Shown here: positions 1-13,200 of the stretch, piece after piece | Numbering within the stretch: the first letter of the stretch is position 1 | Layout of the letters: the number at the start of each line of letters is the position of its first letter | The notes under the pieces: generated by a model | What the model was told of the DNA's origin: nothing | Databases searched by the model: none | What the model saw: the letters and a program-made list of their open reading frames with translations, nothing else | Position numbers and translations under genes: made by a program | Assembly (NCBI GenBank): GCA_958450365.1 | Contig: CAUEEP010000724.1 | Coordinates: 1,210,001 to 1,274,000, forward strand | DNA from: Mesorhabditis belari | Taxonomy: Eukaryota > Nematoda > Chromadorea > Rhabditida > Rhabditidae | Direction of reading: 5' to 3' | Length of the DNA stretch: 64,000 nucleotides

Positions 1-517
1 TACCTGTGATCTTATAACTTTTTTTGGTTGGGTATTATCTTTATTTCAGCTGATCGTGTTAGAATAAATCTTCGTTAATTGTGCGTCAATCTACGTTTGA
101 CTGGTTGGACATTAATAGACCTTTGGTGTGAATATTTGCCTACGATACCGTAGTTCTCTAGTTTGTACGAGAGCACAGAAATTATCCGCTAACATTGGTA
201 GAGAATGATCGTTTCATAATGGGCAGGAATATTAATGCATTCGGTCAAGGGTCGACAAAATAACACTCTTAGAAGTGCATTTTAAAGGCGAACCTTTTTC
301 TAGCTATCGGCATAAAAAGCTAATTTGACCAGCTCTTGTTATCTGTTACCCAAAGTCAGGGCCATAGATTCGTACTACACGTAATTTGGAGTTGAAAAAC
401 CTGGCAAATTTTCAGTATAGAATTATTCCGTTCTATTTTCTCTACCAGCATTAATTAGTTCAAATTTCAGAAACCGTACTTGAAAGAAGCTTTTCAATCA
501 TATGACCGTGATATATT
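1..517. other. 5' flank of the MROH1-like gene
   Basis: AT-rich sequence without a convincing exon, repeat or motif. It should hold the promoter of the gene starting at 518 and perhaps the end of a gene to the left. I see nothing more specific in it. Confidence 0.4.
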
Positions 518-3500
518 ATGTCGATTCAATCGCTTGAAGGTTCGTTTTTATACACAAAACTGCAAAAAAATAAGAACGATTTAAAAATCATGACAAGAAA
601 ACGTTAATCGTTCAAAAATAAGGTCCTTGTGTCTTCAAGTTTACTTATTGACCCTTTTAGACTTAATCACATCACTACTTGACACACTTGGAGCGGCCAA
701 TGATGACGTGAAAACTGAGGTAAAATCAAGTCTGAACGTTATACAGTTTTGTATATGAAAAGTTTTAAATTATGGCTTTTAGGTAGCCGAAGCACTGGTG
801 AACTTGGGCCAAAATCAATACCGTACAACCCTGAAGACCATTCACACTTATTTGATTCAACATAACAAGGTAACGGATGTGGAATTGGTTAAAAGTTGAA
901 CGCAATGAGATTTATCTCATTCAACCAGTCCCAGTGTATTGATAAACTAATTTACTTGTGTATGTTCAAACGAATAATTTGTTTATTTAGATTGCCCCTC
1001 ATTTACGATCGTTTTTGTTGCGCTCGATGACGGATGTTGTCTCAAATTCTGTAAGTGCCGCAATTTTTCTTTTTCTTACAGTTTTGAATTCAGAAAGTTC
1101 TTGATGCGGTCGACGAGCAAACGATGCTTTTAGTGATTAATCTAGCGACGCAGGAGTTATCCATGACTAAGGTAGTTTATCATTCACTTGTAGCATCAAT
1201 TTCTTTTGGTTTTTAGGATACTGAACTCGAATGGGCTGATGCATCAAAAGACCTACTTGTGACGATTGGGAAAAGCCAGAAACACGTCTCACATGTACTT
1301 GACGCCGTGTTACAGGTAGAGTTTTATCACTTCAATTAAACTCTTGCATAAAATATTCCTTATTCTTTATTTTAGAAGTTTCCACCTGGATTCGCCAATT
1401 CTCCCCATCGATATGTTGTAGTCGTTTTGGGCAAAATTGCCGAGCATAATCGTATGCTTTAAACATTTAAAATAAAATTATTTGTCTTTAGCCCAAGGAT
1501 TCGTGCATTTCTTGACGGATGTTCTTTCACGAGCGATACCTTTATTGCCGAACATTCGTGGAGATACATTAAGGTAATTCGTAGGAGGTTAACACAAAAT
1601 CGCTTTTTTTGAGAATGCTAATCTTAAAAGCAAGAGTAAAGTCACATGTCGTAGAAGGAAAGATTGCAGCTTTACGGTAGGACCATTTTTTTGTTAATCT
1701 CTTTTTAGCTCGTTTGCGCGTTGAATACCAACTAGTAATACTAGCCGATTATTTATAATTTATTAATTCGTTTGTCGCTTTGCAATAATGAAATAGAGTG
1801 ACTTTGCCCTTGCTTGGAAAGCACAAAATGACCGAGAATGTTTAGATGCAGTTGGGCTCGTGCGATTTGCTACTTTTGTGAAGCTGTACGAGAAAGCGAA
1901 TCGGCAGTTCGAGGTAATTCTGGACAAAGGAAAATTTAAACCTTCAAATTTTACTTTCAGAAGTCAAAGAGGACACAAATATTGCACAAGAACAAAGCTC
2001 GACGAATCGTTTGACATATTGTGATCAATTTGAGACGGTATTTGAAGTGATTTTCACCTGGATGAGCTCAAAAGATTCAAAGGTGAGCGAGAATAAGGAA
2101 AGGTTCCCTAAAATTGGGGCTGGTTCAGGTACGAGCTGAGGCGGCTGAATGCATCGGTGAACTGTGTTTGATGGTACGAAAACAAAAGGTTTCATACTTT
2201 GAGTTTCCGGGTTAAATATGAATTTAGTTGATTGACGATTTGAAGAAACTGGTGACCACTTTTCTGGGTTTGTACAAAAAGTCGAGCTCCGAGAATCATA
2301 CAATAACACAGGTAGGAGTTTTTCATCTAAATTTAGATTTAATTTTTACTCCTTGAAAATGACAAACTAGCGTCATTTTTGATTTATAGGGTTTATGCCG
2401 CTTCTTGGAGGCCACATGCATGGACGATATTGTGCCATTGGATCCATATCTTGACGAATTGTTGGCTGTTCTTTTTCCGCATACTTGCCTCGACCCGGAT
2501 GATTCAAATGCGAGTCCCTCCCAATCGGCCATCAAGAATCACTCAGAGGCCTTTCGGTGTTTTCATGTTGCAGGTATTGTTGTTGATACTTTATGATTTA
2601 TGTCTACTTTTAGCAAATCGATTTGCTGATAGAATTGTCTACTTTCTTTTGCACAAAATGCAACATACACAGGATATGCAAAAACTTGGAGCAATCAACG
2701 TGATGCGACATCTTCTCAACTCTTCAGGTGTGTTTAGTATGATCCGTGTTAAAGGAGTTAAAGTACGATTAAAATTGTAAGATAAAAAATATATAAATAT
2801 AATCTAAATTCAGGCTCATCGATGGAGGATAAACGCTCGCTAGTGATGATGGGGTTGAGACGGTTGTTGGCTGCCGAACAAGTCGCGACGATTCGAGTCA
2901 AGAGGCATGCTTGAAAAAATGTTATTGGTTGAAATAACAAGCCGTCGGTTTACATTCGAATGTAAACATTTCAGAGCAATCGTTCAATTGTGCGTGGCGC
3001 TTTCTGATCATGCTTATGTGGATGCTGAGGGTGGTCAACATGTTATCGCTTTTTTGGTCCGGAACGTGATAAATCAATCAGATGATCAAGTTGATTTCTC
3101 CCCATTTTCTAATAAATGCATAAATTCAGGTCGGAAAACGAGGATTGACGGATGATGTGGCCGGATTGAATCAATTGAGAACGCAATGTGCTCAAGCTCT
3201 TCACACAATTGCTTCAACGTCATCTTGTGCGAATCGAGTTAGTAAAATTGTGACATTGTTGACTTTTTCTCTTAATTTAGCTTCTCTGGCCATATTTATT
3301 GGAGTTCATCTGTGTGAAAGAATACACCCCGGTGATGGCCGATCTCTGCAAATGTTTACGAACGCTAATCGTGAAGACAAAAGAAATGGGACAAACGATA
3401 GACTATCAAGAAGGATTTGAGAAAGGTTGTTAATCTACTGTAGTCTCATCGTGTTCAATAGCTACACTGTATAAGTATTTATTATATGTTTTAGAAAAAG

Positions 3501-6500
3501 TCGCTGGAAAGTACCAAGTTTTTGCTCGTCTCTTTGTGATGATGTGTTGTGCGCCACTGAATGGTCTACTAGGAAGGTAAACAACATTATAAACCACACA
3601 TCTTTGATTAAATGTATCCAGGAGAGCGCGTGAAACACTCGGGTTTCTCGGACAAATTGGTGATTGGCTCCATCCATCAATAAGTGCGATTGTCGCCGAA
3701 CATCAAGACGGGTTGAGCGCGCTGATTGAAGGTTTGAAAAAATTTTCCTGGCAGCCTCACTTCAAATTTAGAACTTTCCACGAGTGTTTGGACGGATTCA
3801 CAAAAAGTTGGCGAAGCCAAATGGCGACGAGTCTCGAGGTAAGATATGTTTTTACTTGCCAACACTTTTAAATAGAATTGAGCCAAATACGGATGGGAAT
3901 AAACGGTGAGTGAGAAGAGGGACTAATCTCTTTCACTTTTAAGCAGGAATGCTCTAAAGTATGAATTTGGCCTTGGACGTCATTTATTGGTTTTTTAATG
4001 TTTTGGAGCATTCCTGTTCCTAATGCTTGGTTTATAATATTGTGTTTTTTCTGGGAATTGCACATTTAACGTTGAAAGCACTGGAAATCTGTTCATACCG
4101 TTGCTAAAACTAATTTGAATAGGTATTATTTAATTTGGATCAAGCTGAATGAAATTGGTGTTATTTATATAAAAGCTATGCGATCTTTAAGGCTCCTTAT
4201 AATTAGCTTGCCTTTAGATGGAACGAAGCTGTGCTGGAGTTTCTGGCAGTAACGGTTCTGTCGGTGAATGACGGAGAATGGCGGCAAGAAGTGGCGGCTG
4301 CTTTCGGAAAACAACTTGAGTTGTACAAGGAGATGCAACACGAAAAGGTTTTTTGTTAATTTGGTGCCAGTGTCGTGCTAGTAAGAATGCGAAGAATGCT
4401 ACAAGTCTCATCCGTACTGTGTTTTTCATATGATCAAGGTTTAGGCATTCGCGTTACGCTGTTTGAGCATGGTACTCTCTTCAATCGCTAATACGACTTT
4501 CATCATCGATCACACGCAATTGATGTTCCGGTTCGTTTTTTGGGGAACGTGAATCTTCAAAAATTGCTTGACTAATCCAAGTTGCATAAACTTTGTTTAG
4601 CTCAACTAATCACGCGACGACTGCTGAACGAGTTGGTTGCGCAAAAGGCATTGGCGCCATCGCTAGAATTCATATGGATTTGATCTTGGTGAACTTTTTA
4701 TGGACTTCTAAAATGATAGAAATTTAGACTCAACTTGAAAATATTAGCAAATGGGAGCACTCAAAGAAGAATCAAAGCTGGTTTGGATTCGTAAAGGTAA
4801 GTGCTAAGCTAATATTAACAAATTCTATAAGTGATCTTCTAGGGTTCCTATACGGACATCGAGATGGTGCAGTTGAGAGCTACGTTAATGCTTTGCTATG
4901 GGCATGTGGCATTTTCTTGTCCGACAGAAGCCGTAACACAACGAGTTGAGCAAACAATTGTTCCGTTTCTACGCACCTACATGACGAATCAAAAGGTATT
5001 TCTTGTACGCAACACAAAGCAAGTCTTGATAAAGCACTGTATAATCCATCCATGATATGTTTGCAGCAAATGCTAACCTTAATGCTGGTTAATATGGAAT
5101 TCTATTAAATTTATTGTCTTAGCAAGAAGTTGTCGTCCGAGAAGCTCTATTGGAGACAATTCGTCTAATCGCTGAAGCTTTATCTCCGACACGCATTGGA
5201 CCCGATTATAGTTTTGAGTTGCGAAACGAATTGTTCACGTTTTTAAAGGTACGTATTCATAGAATAATCTTGTTTAACTCACATTTTAGGACTGTGTTCA
5301 ACTTGAAACAAGCGAAACGTTGTCAAGCTCAATTCGTCTACTTGCTTGTCGAGCCGTTGCTTCTTTAGTGTAAGTATACTTTGTATTTTGAGTAGTACAG
5401 AAGGAAAGGAAAACGAAAATTCAAAATCTACAATAGTCTTTTAGATGTCTTATGCCGCGTTTGACGAACAACGAAGTTTGGGAACTTTCCAACATCTTGG
5501 TCAAAACGATCTTGCCGATTTCGAGAGAAAAGAGCGGTTTAAAGACGGTTAGTTACACAGAATAGTTGTTTTTTATTTCTCTTAAATTCAAGAACGAAGA
5601 GGAGGACTCGGCGACGATCATGGATGCGACCGTTTCACATTTGGGATGTGCCATAGAGGCGATCATTCGAAACAATTCAAGTTTGTCGATTGTCACGCAG
5701 ATTTTGCAGGTATCGTTTGTGCATTTTCTCGGGTTCTTACGACAAGCTTAAAAATGAGCTAAAATCTAGATTCTTCAAACATTCTACGGAAGTTCGGCCG
5801 ATCATGAGCGATTGAGAGCTATCGATTTGACCGTTCTCTCTTTACGAGTCTACTTTGAGAGCGCAGAAGATGTCCAATTGGGGGTATTTATTTTTCACTG
5901 TTTGATGATTTAAAAGTTTTAGCATGCAAGTGATTTCCCTCCATTCTCATCGATTTTGGCCAGAATGGCTCCACGAGCGGTTGATTCAGTGCATTCAGTG
6001 AGAGTTCAAGCATTGCTCGCCTTGCATAGCTCCCTTCGTCTTGCCTACATCTTCAAGGTATTTAAAAAAATCACTTATTTCTAGAAAAGAATGTAAATAT
6101 TTAAAAACACACATCGTATAACTGTTAGATTTTAAAAAGGATTTGTTATTTAGGGTCATTCACGGGAAACGGACCTTGCTGCCTTTTCGATCACTGAGAT
6201 CACGGAGAAGTACAATTTTGAAGAAGGAAAACTTGATGGCCAAACGGCGAAGAAAGTTGTCAAGCACATTGCACAAGTGAGTTGATAAGAAAAAAAACAA
6301 GAAACATAAAAATTGAAGATAATCGAAGCAAATCTCCCTCCTTCACAACAACAAACTTATCTATCGGCACTCTTTGACATGCTCGGTGACAGACAAAACC
6401 AGGTTGGCAAAAGCTCATTATTAGGACTTGAAAGCAACACACTAAAAACGGAATGTATTTGGAGTTCAAAAATTTAAAACCCAGTTATTTAAGGTTTCAT

Positions 6501-9500
6501 CTGCGTCCGCTCAACTACTATCGAACTCTCTAGCATGTCGAGGAGCCACTTTGCATAATGAAGTAAGTAATTAGGCTTAAATTGTTTTCATTGAGTGTTT
6601 ATTTTTATTTTTAGGGAGCCACCATCGTTTCGTCAATCCTTTCAAAGCTTCCCGAGATACATGGATGTGTGCAAACGTGAGTTTTGGTCTTCTTGTTACT
6701 CTGGGATTTTGGCGATCAATGTTCATCTTCCGTTTTAGGTACACCGATCTTCTCGCTTCACTCTGCGCTTTTTACTCTCATCAGCAATATGTTGTCATCG
6801 ACGTTTTGCTTGAACAACCTCTACCGTATTCTAAGTAATCCTATTTTAAAAATAACTATCAATAATTTTTTTAGAGAGTTATGTGATGCTTGGGAGTGCA
6901 TCTCACGGGAGCGAGCCCTTTTCCCATCACTACTTGACTACATTTTGGAGTTGATGTTTGAAAGTTTTGTTCATCCATATGATGTAAGTTTTGATATTTG
7001 TGCCTTGGTTCTGCATCTCAGAATTTTAATTTAGCTTGTGGAAATTGGCGGCGGTACATCCGTGAAAGTATGCAACGCGAAGCCATTGGTTTATGCATCA
7101 GCTTTGACGGAATTATTAAAGGTTTGAATTAATTATTGAAAATAGACTTAATTAAAACTTGATTTAGGGTGGTGAGCCAGAATCGGCGATCGAGGAGCGT
7201 TTTCCAATCCTCTTGGCCACATTGATTCAACTACTCACCTCAGTCTCTGGCACACAATTCCCAGTTGTTCAAAAGGATTCTCGAGATACTGGAGGTACTA
7301 ACTTTTAAGATTAAATTGTCAGTTCTTATAATTTTCAGTTAGCAGCCCTTTGTTGATCACTGCCGAGCTTCGTCGTTCTATGGAAAAACCAGCAGGGCTT
7401 GCTGTTGCTGTCATTAGAACGCTTTTACAAGTAAACTTTAGAAGTCTTTTTGAAAGATCATCTGAAAGGTCTTCAAAAGTAACAAAGCAATTTAGCGAAT
7501 GCGGCTAACGGATATCATTGAAGAAATGAACACATTACGATCCTGGAGTGAATGTTTAGATGCGAATAATTTCTTGAACTCTGTTTGTTTTTGTTGCTAT
7601 TTCTTTATATTTTCTTTTAGATCGCCATTCTCACCTGTGCAATCGTTGAACATATGCCAAAATGGGCAGAGCCGCTCGCTGATCGACTTATGGAAAAGGT
7701 GCTACTTGAAAGAAACTATGGTCATTGTACAGAAATGCCAAATTGCAAAATAAAGTTCTAGTTTGCATCGTTAGAATGTTTTAAGCAACAATGATTTATG
7801 TTTTAGGTGACATCTGAACAGGAACCGTTACGATTGGCGGCTGTGACCGTGGTATCCGCGTTGATCAAGAAATCACCGAATCAGGATGGACGATTTGACG
7901 AGCGCCTCCTTGTCGATTGTGTAAACGCATTGCAAAACACGCTGAAAGATGAAAGTTTGAGGATAAGAAAAGTGAGTGTTTATATTTTTAAATAAACTTT
8001 TGCTCTTTTTTCAAATTTTTTTAGCTTTGCGTTCGTGGTCTTGGCGAGATTGGTGAATGTGTGAATTTGAAGACGGCCTCAAAATTCACCGCAGTAGCTG
8101 TTGTGGCTTCTATGCAAGCACTAGATGATATCGGTGATCGACGAGATGAGGTGAAACAGTTTTGAAATGAAAAATTTAAAGTTGAGTTGTTAGCTTCTAT
8201 TGTCTACTGTCAAAATTAACTCATTTGCACTAGGTAGAGTAGGGTTAAAAGCTTGCGAAGTGCCATGGTACTTTGATCGGTTTCTATTCAAACTTTAAGC
8301 TATTGCATTTTAGAACTATCCCCTTTGCCTTGAGGTAAGGGTTTTTTCATTGCAAACTGGAAAACCTTTAAACTGGTTACGTTAACTTTCTAAGGTTTTT
8401 TGTTTGGGATTCGGGAGTGTGTGAAAATTTTGTTAGTTCTTCTATCAATGACAATTAGAACAGCTTTTTGTTTTCAGGTGGCAATGGAGGCGATCATTTC
8501 ACTTAACAAATTGGTTCGACGCGCCGCTGATTCGCAATTGAAAGAAATCCTCCCACAAGTGCTGCTGAAGATTCGGCCTTGCTTTGAGAAGGTTTTGTTT
8601 TTAGAGTATTTTATTATATGTATTATTATACATGTTTAGGAATCCGCCTTTCTGCGAGCATCCGCATTTTCTTTATTCGGCGAACTTGGACGAAGAGTTG
8701 GGGAAGTGGGGAATTTTATTTATCAGAAATGTTTGTGTTTTTTTAGGAAACACCTGAATTCCTCATCCAATTGCACTCAAACATTGTCTCAATTTTGCTG
8801 CATTTTGGCGAAGATGATCAACCAGTGCAACAGGTAGAATTTGGTCTTGGTTAAAATTTAACACTGAAAGCTTTAAAAACGTATTTTTCAAATTTAGAGC
8901 TGGAATGCTTTTGATAAGCACTAACAATTAGCCAGCGTAGTCAAATATTTGACCTAGTTCAACAACATCATCGAAAACTTTTAATTCCGCTATTTCAGGC
9001 CTGTGGCACCTGTCTACGTGTCGTCGGTCGTCTCTTCACTTCTGATCCCCTTTCTCAGTTGATCGATCGTTCGGTTATGCCAAATGGAAGCCCATCAGTC
9101 TCATACTACTTGTTGCAAAAGGATGTAGCCATGATTTTAGTTGGTTTTATTTGCTCGTATTGCGTAATGATTTATTTCTAGGCACTCTCCTATCCGGATT
9201 ATGTAAATACATACGCACTCTCTTGTTCTAATTATTTTAAGTCGACGTCTAGCATTGTTAGGGGTTTGTTACTCTTTTCTTTTATCACGCAGAAATTATT
9301 TGTTTCAGTTAATGCTGCACATTTCACGGGACATTTACTTGGTTGCCTTACACCTCCACTACGAGCCACCATTAGCAAGGAATTGATTTTTACAGGTTAG
9401 TCGATTTTTCTATCAAATTAATCAAATTTTAAACAAAACAATTGTGAATACGAATCATTTACTTGGCTAATTGTAATTAAAGTACATGTAAGCTGGGTTG

Positions 9501-9662
9501 TTAAAAGAGGATGTAGAATTTGCAAAGAATACCAAAAACTTAATTCTATAAAACTTTTTATTCATTTCTTTTTCAGGTTTGGTGTCGCTTCTCAAAGATG
9601 AGAGCATTTTTGTGCGAATCGCCGCCACGAAGGCCATCGCTCAATTGCACCAATTTTCTTAA
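518..9662 (+). CDS. hpo-27: MROH1/HPO-27-like HEAT-repeat protein
   Basis: Maestro heat-like repeat family member 1. In C. elegans the homologue HPO-27 is a lysosome fission factor acting on the lysosome surface; that role is family knowledge. Identification rests on ordered matches along the whole chain, for example LLDTLGAANDDVKTEVAEAL at the N-terminus, GLCRFLEATCMDD, KNHSEAFRCF, LLWPYLLEF, and near the C-terminus VRGLGEIGECVN, LRASAFSLFGELGR and AAHFTGHLL. Phased exons: 518-539, 661-719, 783-869, 991-1050, 1094-1171, 1217-1315, 1376-1451, 1492-1573, 1799-1913, one near 1965-2082, 2129-2173, 2228-2311, 2390-2573, 2614-2727, 2814-2904, 2975-3089, 3130-3237, 3281-3425, then many more to 9309-9395 and 9577-9662 (TAA). 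The 518 start is chosen because its short exon ends in phase 1 and joins exon 2 exactly. The 2904/2905 donor reads GC, and the join after 1913 is not clean. The introns are short and largely free of repeats, unlike the neighbouring genes. Confidence 0.9.
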
Positions 9663-10233
9663 GCATTTTGAAGTTTATTTTTCATTCAGATTTCTATTTA
9701 TTTAGCCAAATTTTAGGGATTTCTTTGATCAACCAAATATTTTTTTTTTTCTTGATCTTGATCAACTTTCGGATTTTTTGATTTTATTAAAGTTTCGACC
9801 TTCATTTACCCTCGTTTTATACTGATATTCGGTCTTTTTATTTCGAAATCTTTCATCATTTATTTCCGGACTCTGTGATACTTTAACCTCGGTAAAATCG
9901 CGTGATATTCTAGTCATTTTTCTCATTTTCGAAGTGTCCTAACCTGATAAAAATGGTTGCTCTTTTGTAGTTGAACAACACTGACGTCAAAAAGCAAAAT
10001 TTGAATCTTTAGCTGTCATTTTATTTAGAGAAACAGTTACAAAATTCCCCTTTTGAAAAATTTGTGATTTTCTTTCCGCGCCCTTTTCAAGTAACCATGG
10101 AAACGCCCAATTACGAAACAAAAACAAAAATTTTGATGCGGAGAATTTTACAACTATTTCAAGAGTCATCTACTACATTTTAAAATTATACAACAACTCA
10201 AAAGCTTCCACAATTGCGTCGTTCACGAGTAAA
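9663..10233. other. intergenic region between MROH1-like gene and bbs-1
   Basis: The 571 bp between two genes in the same orientation. An ATTAAA follows the first gene at about 9785. The X-box at 10091 indicates that bbs-1 has its own promoter rather than being a downstream operon gene. Nothing else recognised. Confidence 0.6.
10091..10104 (+). promoter_or_regulatory. X-box (DAF-19/RFX binding site) of bbs-1
   Basis: GTAACCATGGAAAC is a 14 bp near-palindrome fitting the nematode X-box consensus (GTHNYYATRRNAAC type). It lies 130 bp before the bbs-1 ATG, the usual distance for ciliary genes in C. elegans, where the RFX factor DAF-19 switches on bbs genes in ciliated sensory neurons. The motif is seen directly; DAF-19 control is inferred from the family. 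Confidence 0.85.
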
Positions 10234-13200
10234 ATGACAAACAAATGGGTGAATGCGTTGCATGACGATGCGGCACAGGTGAGGGAATTTTTAAACGAGA
10301 ACGGCTTCTAAAGCTGTGGCAACAAAAAGGAAACGGCTACGAGTATTTAAATTTCATTTTATTGGCATTTTAATTTTACAATTTTAATTTATCTAAGAGT
10401 TAATTGAAACTGAAACAAATTGAACTCAAACTCTTTCAGGTGAACACCCTGTATCCGTGTGTTGGATTGGGTGATTTAAGCGGTGATGGTGATGTGAAGC
10501 TGGTGGTGGCTGATATGGGAACGAGTCGGTGAGTAGTGAGTAGACATGGGAAACGAAAACGTTCCTTTTTTTTGTTTTATTTCGGTTCCTTTCCGAAACG
10601 GAACCGGAAAATAATATTAAAAGTTGGGCTGATCGATAAAATGACGGTAAACTGATGCTTTTTTTGAACTGACTTTTCTAAAATCCCTTTTTTAGAAATG
10701 CATTTTCTCAGGAATCTTAATGCTCATGATTTAGATTCAATATGAAGCTCAAAGTGTTCAAAGGAGTCTCGCTGGCAGCCGAGTCGGCGCTCGCTGAACT
10801 ACCCACGGCTCTTGTCACCTTCATAAACGAGCAAAACACAATTCCATCAGTTGCTGTCGCCTCGGGACCCTCGTTGTTGATCTACAAGAATTTGAAGCCA
10901 TTTTATAAGGTGAACAAGCCAGAAACGGCGTAACTATGGGTTTTTCCCGCTAGAGGATTTCTGTTGCCGTCGCGCAGACCGGAGCGCGTTTGTCTACGGC
11001 CCACACGACTCGGGTTCGACTCCCGGCTGTGTCGTGAGTTTTGCTTTTTGAAAAATGAAAAAGTAGATGCACAATTACATAGAATTCTAAGCCTAAGGAA
11101 CTAAAAATTATGTAAATCGGCTCACGGAGAGCCGAGAACTCGCATGTACAGACGGACGGATGGATGGACGGATGGACGGACAAACAGACGGACAAACGGA
11201 CGGACAGATGGACGGACGGACAGATGGACGGACAAACGGACGGACGGACAGATGGACGGACAAACGGACGGACAGATGGACGGACAAACGGACGGACAAA
11301 CGGACGGACGGACGGACGGACAAACGGACGGACAAATGGACGCACAGATAGACGGACAAACGGACGGACAAACACGGACAAACGGACGGACGGACGGACG
11401 GACAAACGGACGGACAAATGGACGCACAGATAGACGGACAAACGGACGGACAAACGGACGGACAAACGGACGGACAAACGGACGGACAAATGGACCCACA
11501 GATAGACGGACAAACGGACGGACAAACGGACGGACAAACGGACGGACAAACGGACGGACAAACGGACATTGCTCTTTTATCTATAGTAGATGTATACTAT
11601 GCTTTGTCAAGCTCTTCGGATTGGGATACGTTTTCTAAGTCGCGCCAACTTCTGAAAGTTACCTTAATCTTATCTCGAGTTTTTATTCAATCTATCTACT
11701 TTTATATCTTTCGATATCCTTTGTAAACCCGCATAGAATCAGACAAAAAGTAGATAGATCGGATAAAATGAGACAAGATTACGGTAGCTTTCAAGAATTG
11801 AATGTTTTAAGTAGATGATAGCTATCTTCTTCTTCTTCCTTTTTAAAAAAAACGAAACTTCTTCAGTTCACTGTTCCAAGCACAAAGATCAATGAGGTCG
11901 AGGAAGAGGCATGGTCGAAAGCCGGCTCACAAGAACTCTCCACAGAACAATTGACAACCGTGCTCAGCAATTTGAAAGAAGAGGTTTAATTCGAAAATTC
12001 TTTATCACATTTCAAATTTTTCATCTCATTTTCAGATTTCGCTCAAAGAATTAACCCCGATTTCACAAACTTATCTGCTATCCGACGACGAGGATCGACC
12101 CGGTCTCATACAACGCTTTGCCGCGAGATCTTTACAGAATTCGGTACGGTAACAGTTTTGCTTTCTTCGAATTCTCATTTTGAATCGTACCGTAACCCAG
12201 CCTAGGACCTTCATCGATCTACCGTAATTCAGCATAGATAATGTTTTAGAGTCGATGTTAAACTGATCTATGTTTTAGAATCAAATTGATTTCACTATTG
12301 CTAACTATAAGTTGCTCTTTGAAGCGCTGAGTTTTTCGACTCGTTTTCGACTCTAAAGCTTAACTCGGCTACCGTAAACCAATTAGTAGATGTTACAGTA
12401 ACCCAAGTAGTATCTTAAAGATTACTCAAATGTTAACTCTCTTGTAGATAGAGAGGCCAATGTTGTTGTTGTCGTCGTTGTTGTCGTTGTTGTCGTTGTT
12501 ATCGTTGTTGTCGTTGTTATCGTTGTTGTCGTTGTTATCGTTGTTGTCGTTGTTGTCGTTGTTGTCGTTGTTGTCGTTGTTGTCGTTGTTATCGTTGTTG
12601 TTGTTGTCGTCGTCGTCGTCGTCGTTGTTGTTGTTGTCGTCGTTGTTGTCGCTGTCGTTGTTGTCGTTGTCGTTGTTGTTGTCGTCGTCGTTGCCGCGGT
12701 AGACAGGTTTAAACGTGTCAACTGGCAAGCCAGAAAAATAGAATCATTTCTTTTTTGGACTTTTCATTCGAGATGAGTTCGAGCGATGATGAAGTTATTG
12801 AAGATGATAAGTACCATAAGTTATTGAAGACATTGTTGTTGTTGTAGCTGTTGTCGTTGTTGTCGTCGTTGTTGTCGTTGTTGTTGTCGTCGTCGTCGTT
12901 GTTGTTGTTGTTGTTGTTGTCGTCGTCGTCGTCGTTGTTGTCGTTGTTGTTGTCGTCGTCGTCGTCGTCGTCGTTGTTGTCGTTGTCGTCCTTGTTGTCG
13001 TCCTTGTTGTCGTCGTTGTTGTTGTCGTTGTTGTTGTCGTTGTTGTTGTTGTCGTTGTCGTTGTTGTCGTTGCTGTTGTTGTCGTTGTCGTCGTCGTCGT
13101 CGTCGTCGTCGTTGTTGTTGTTCAGCAAGACATAACCATTAATCCTCTTTACTAAAGCCTTTACCTTACTTTAATTAAACGATCCCGATCCAAAAAAGTC

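Noticed and set aside
10955..11036. Functional tRNA gene
   Set aside because: B-box and D-arm are present but no consistent anticodon arm or acceptor stem can be drawn.
10950..11638. Long open frames on both strands (Arg-Pro-Ser-Val and Thr-Asp-Gly repeats)
   Set aside because: Pure by-products of the GACGGACAAACG minisatellite; inside a bbs-1 intron.
12422..13135. Poly-Thr, poly-Asp/Asn and poly-Leu/Ser frames
   Set aside because: Arise from TTG/TCG trinucleotide arrays in bbs-1 intron 5.
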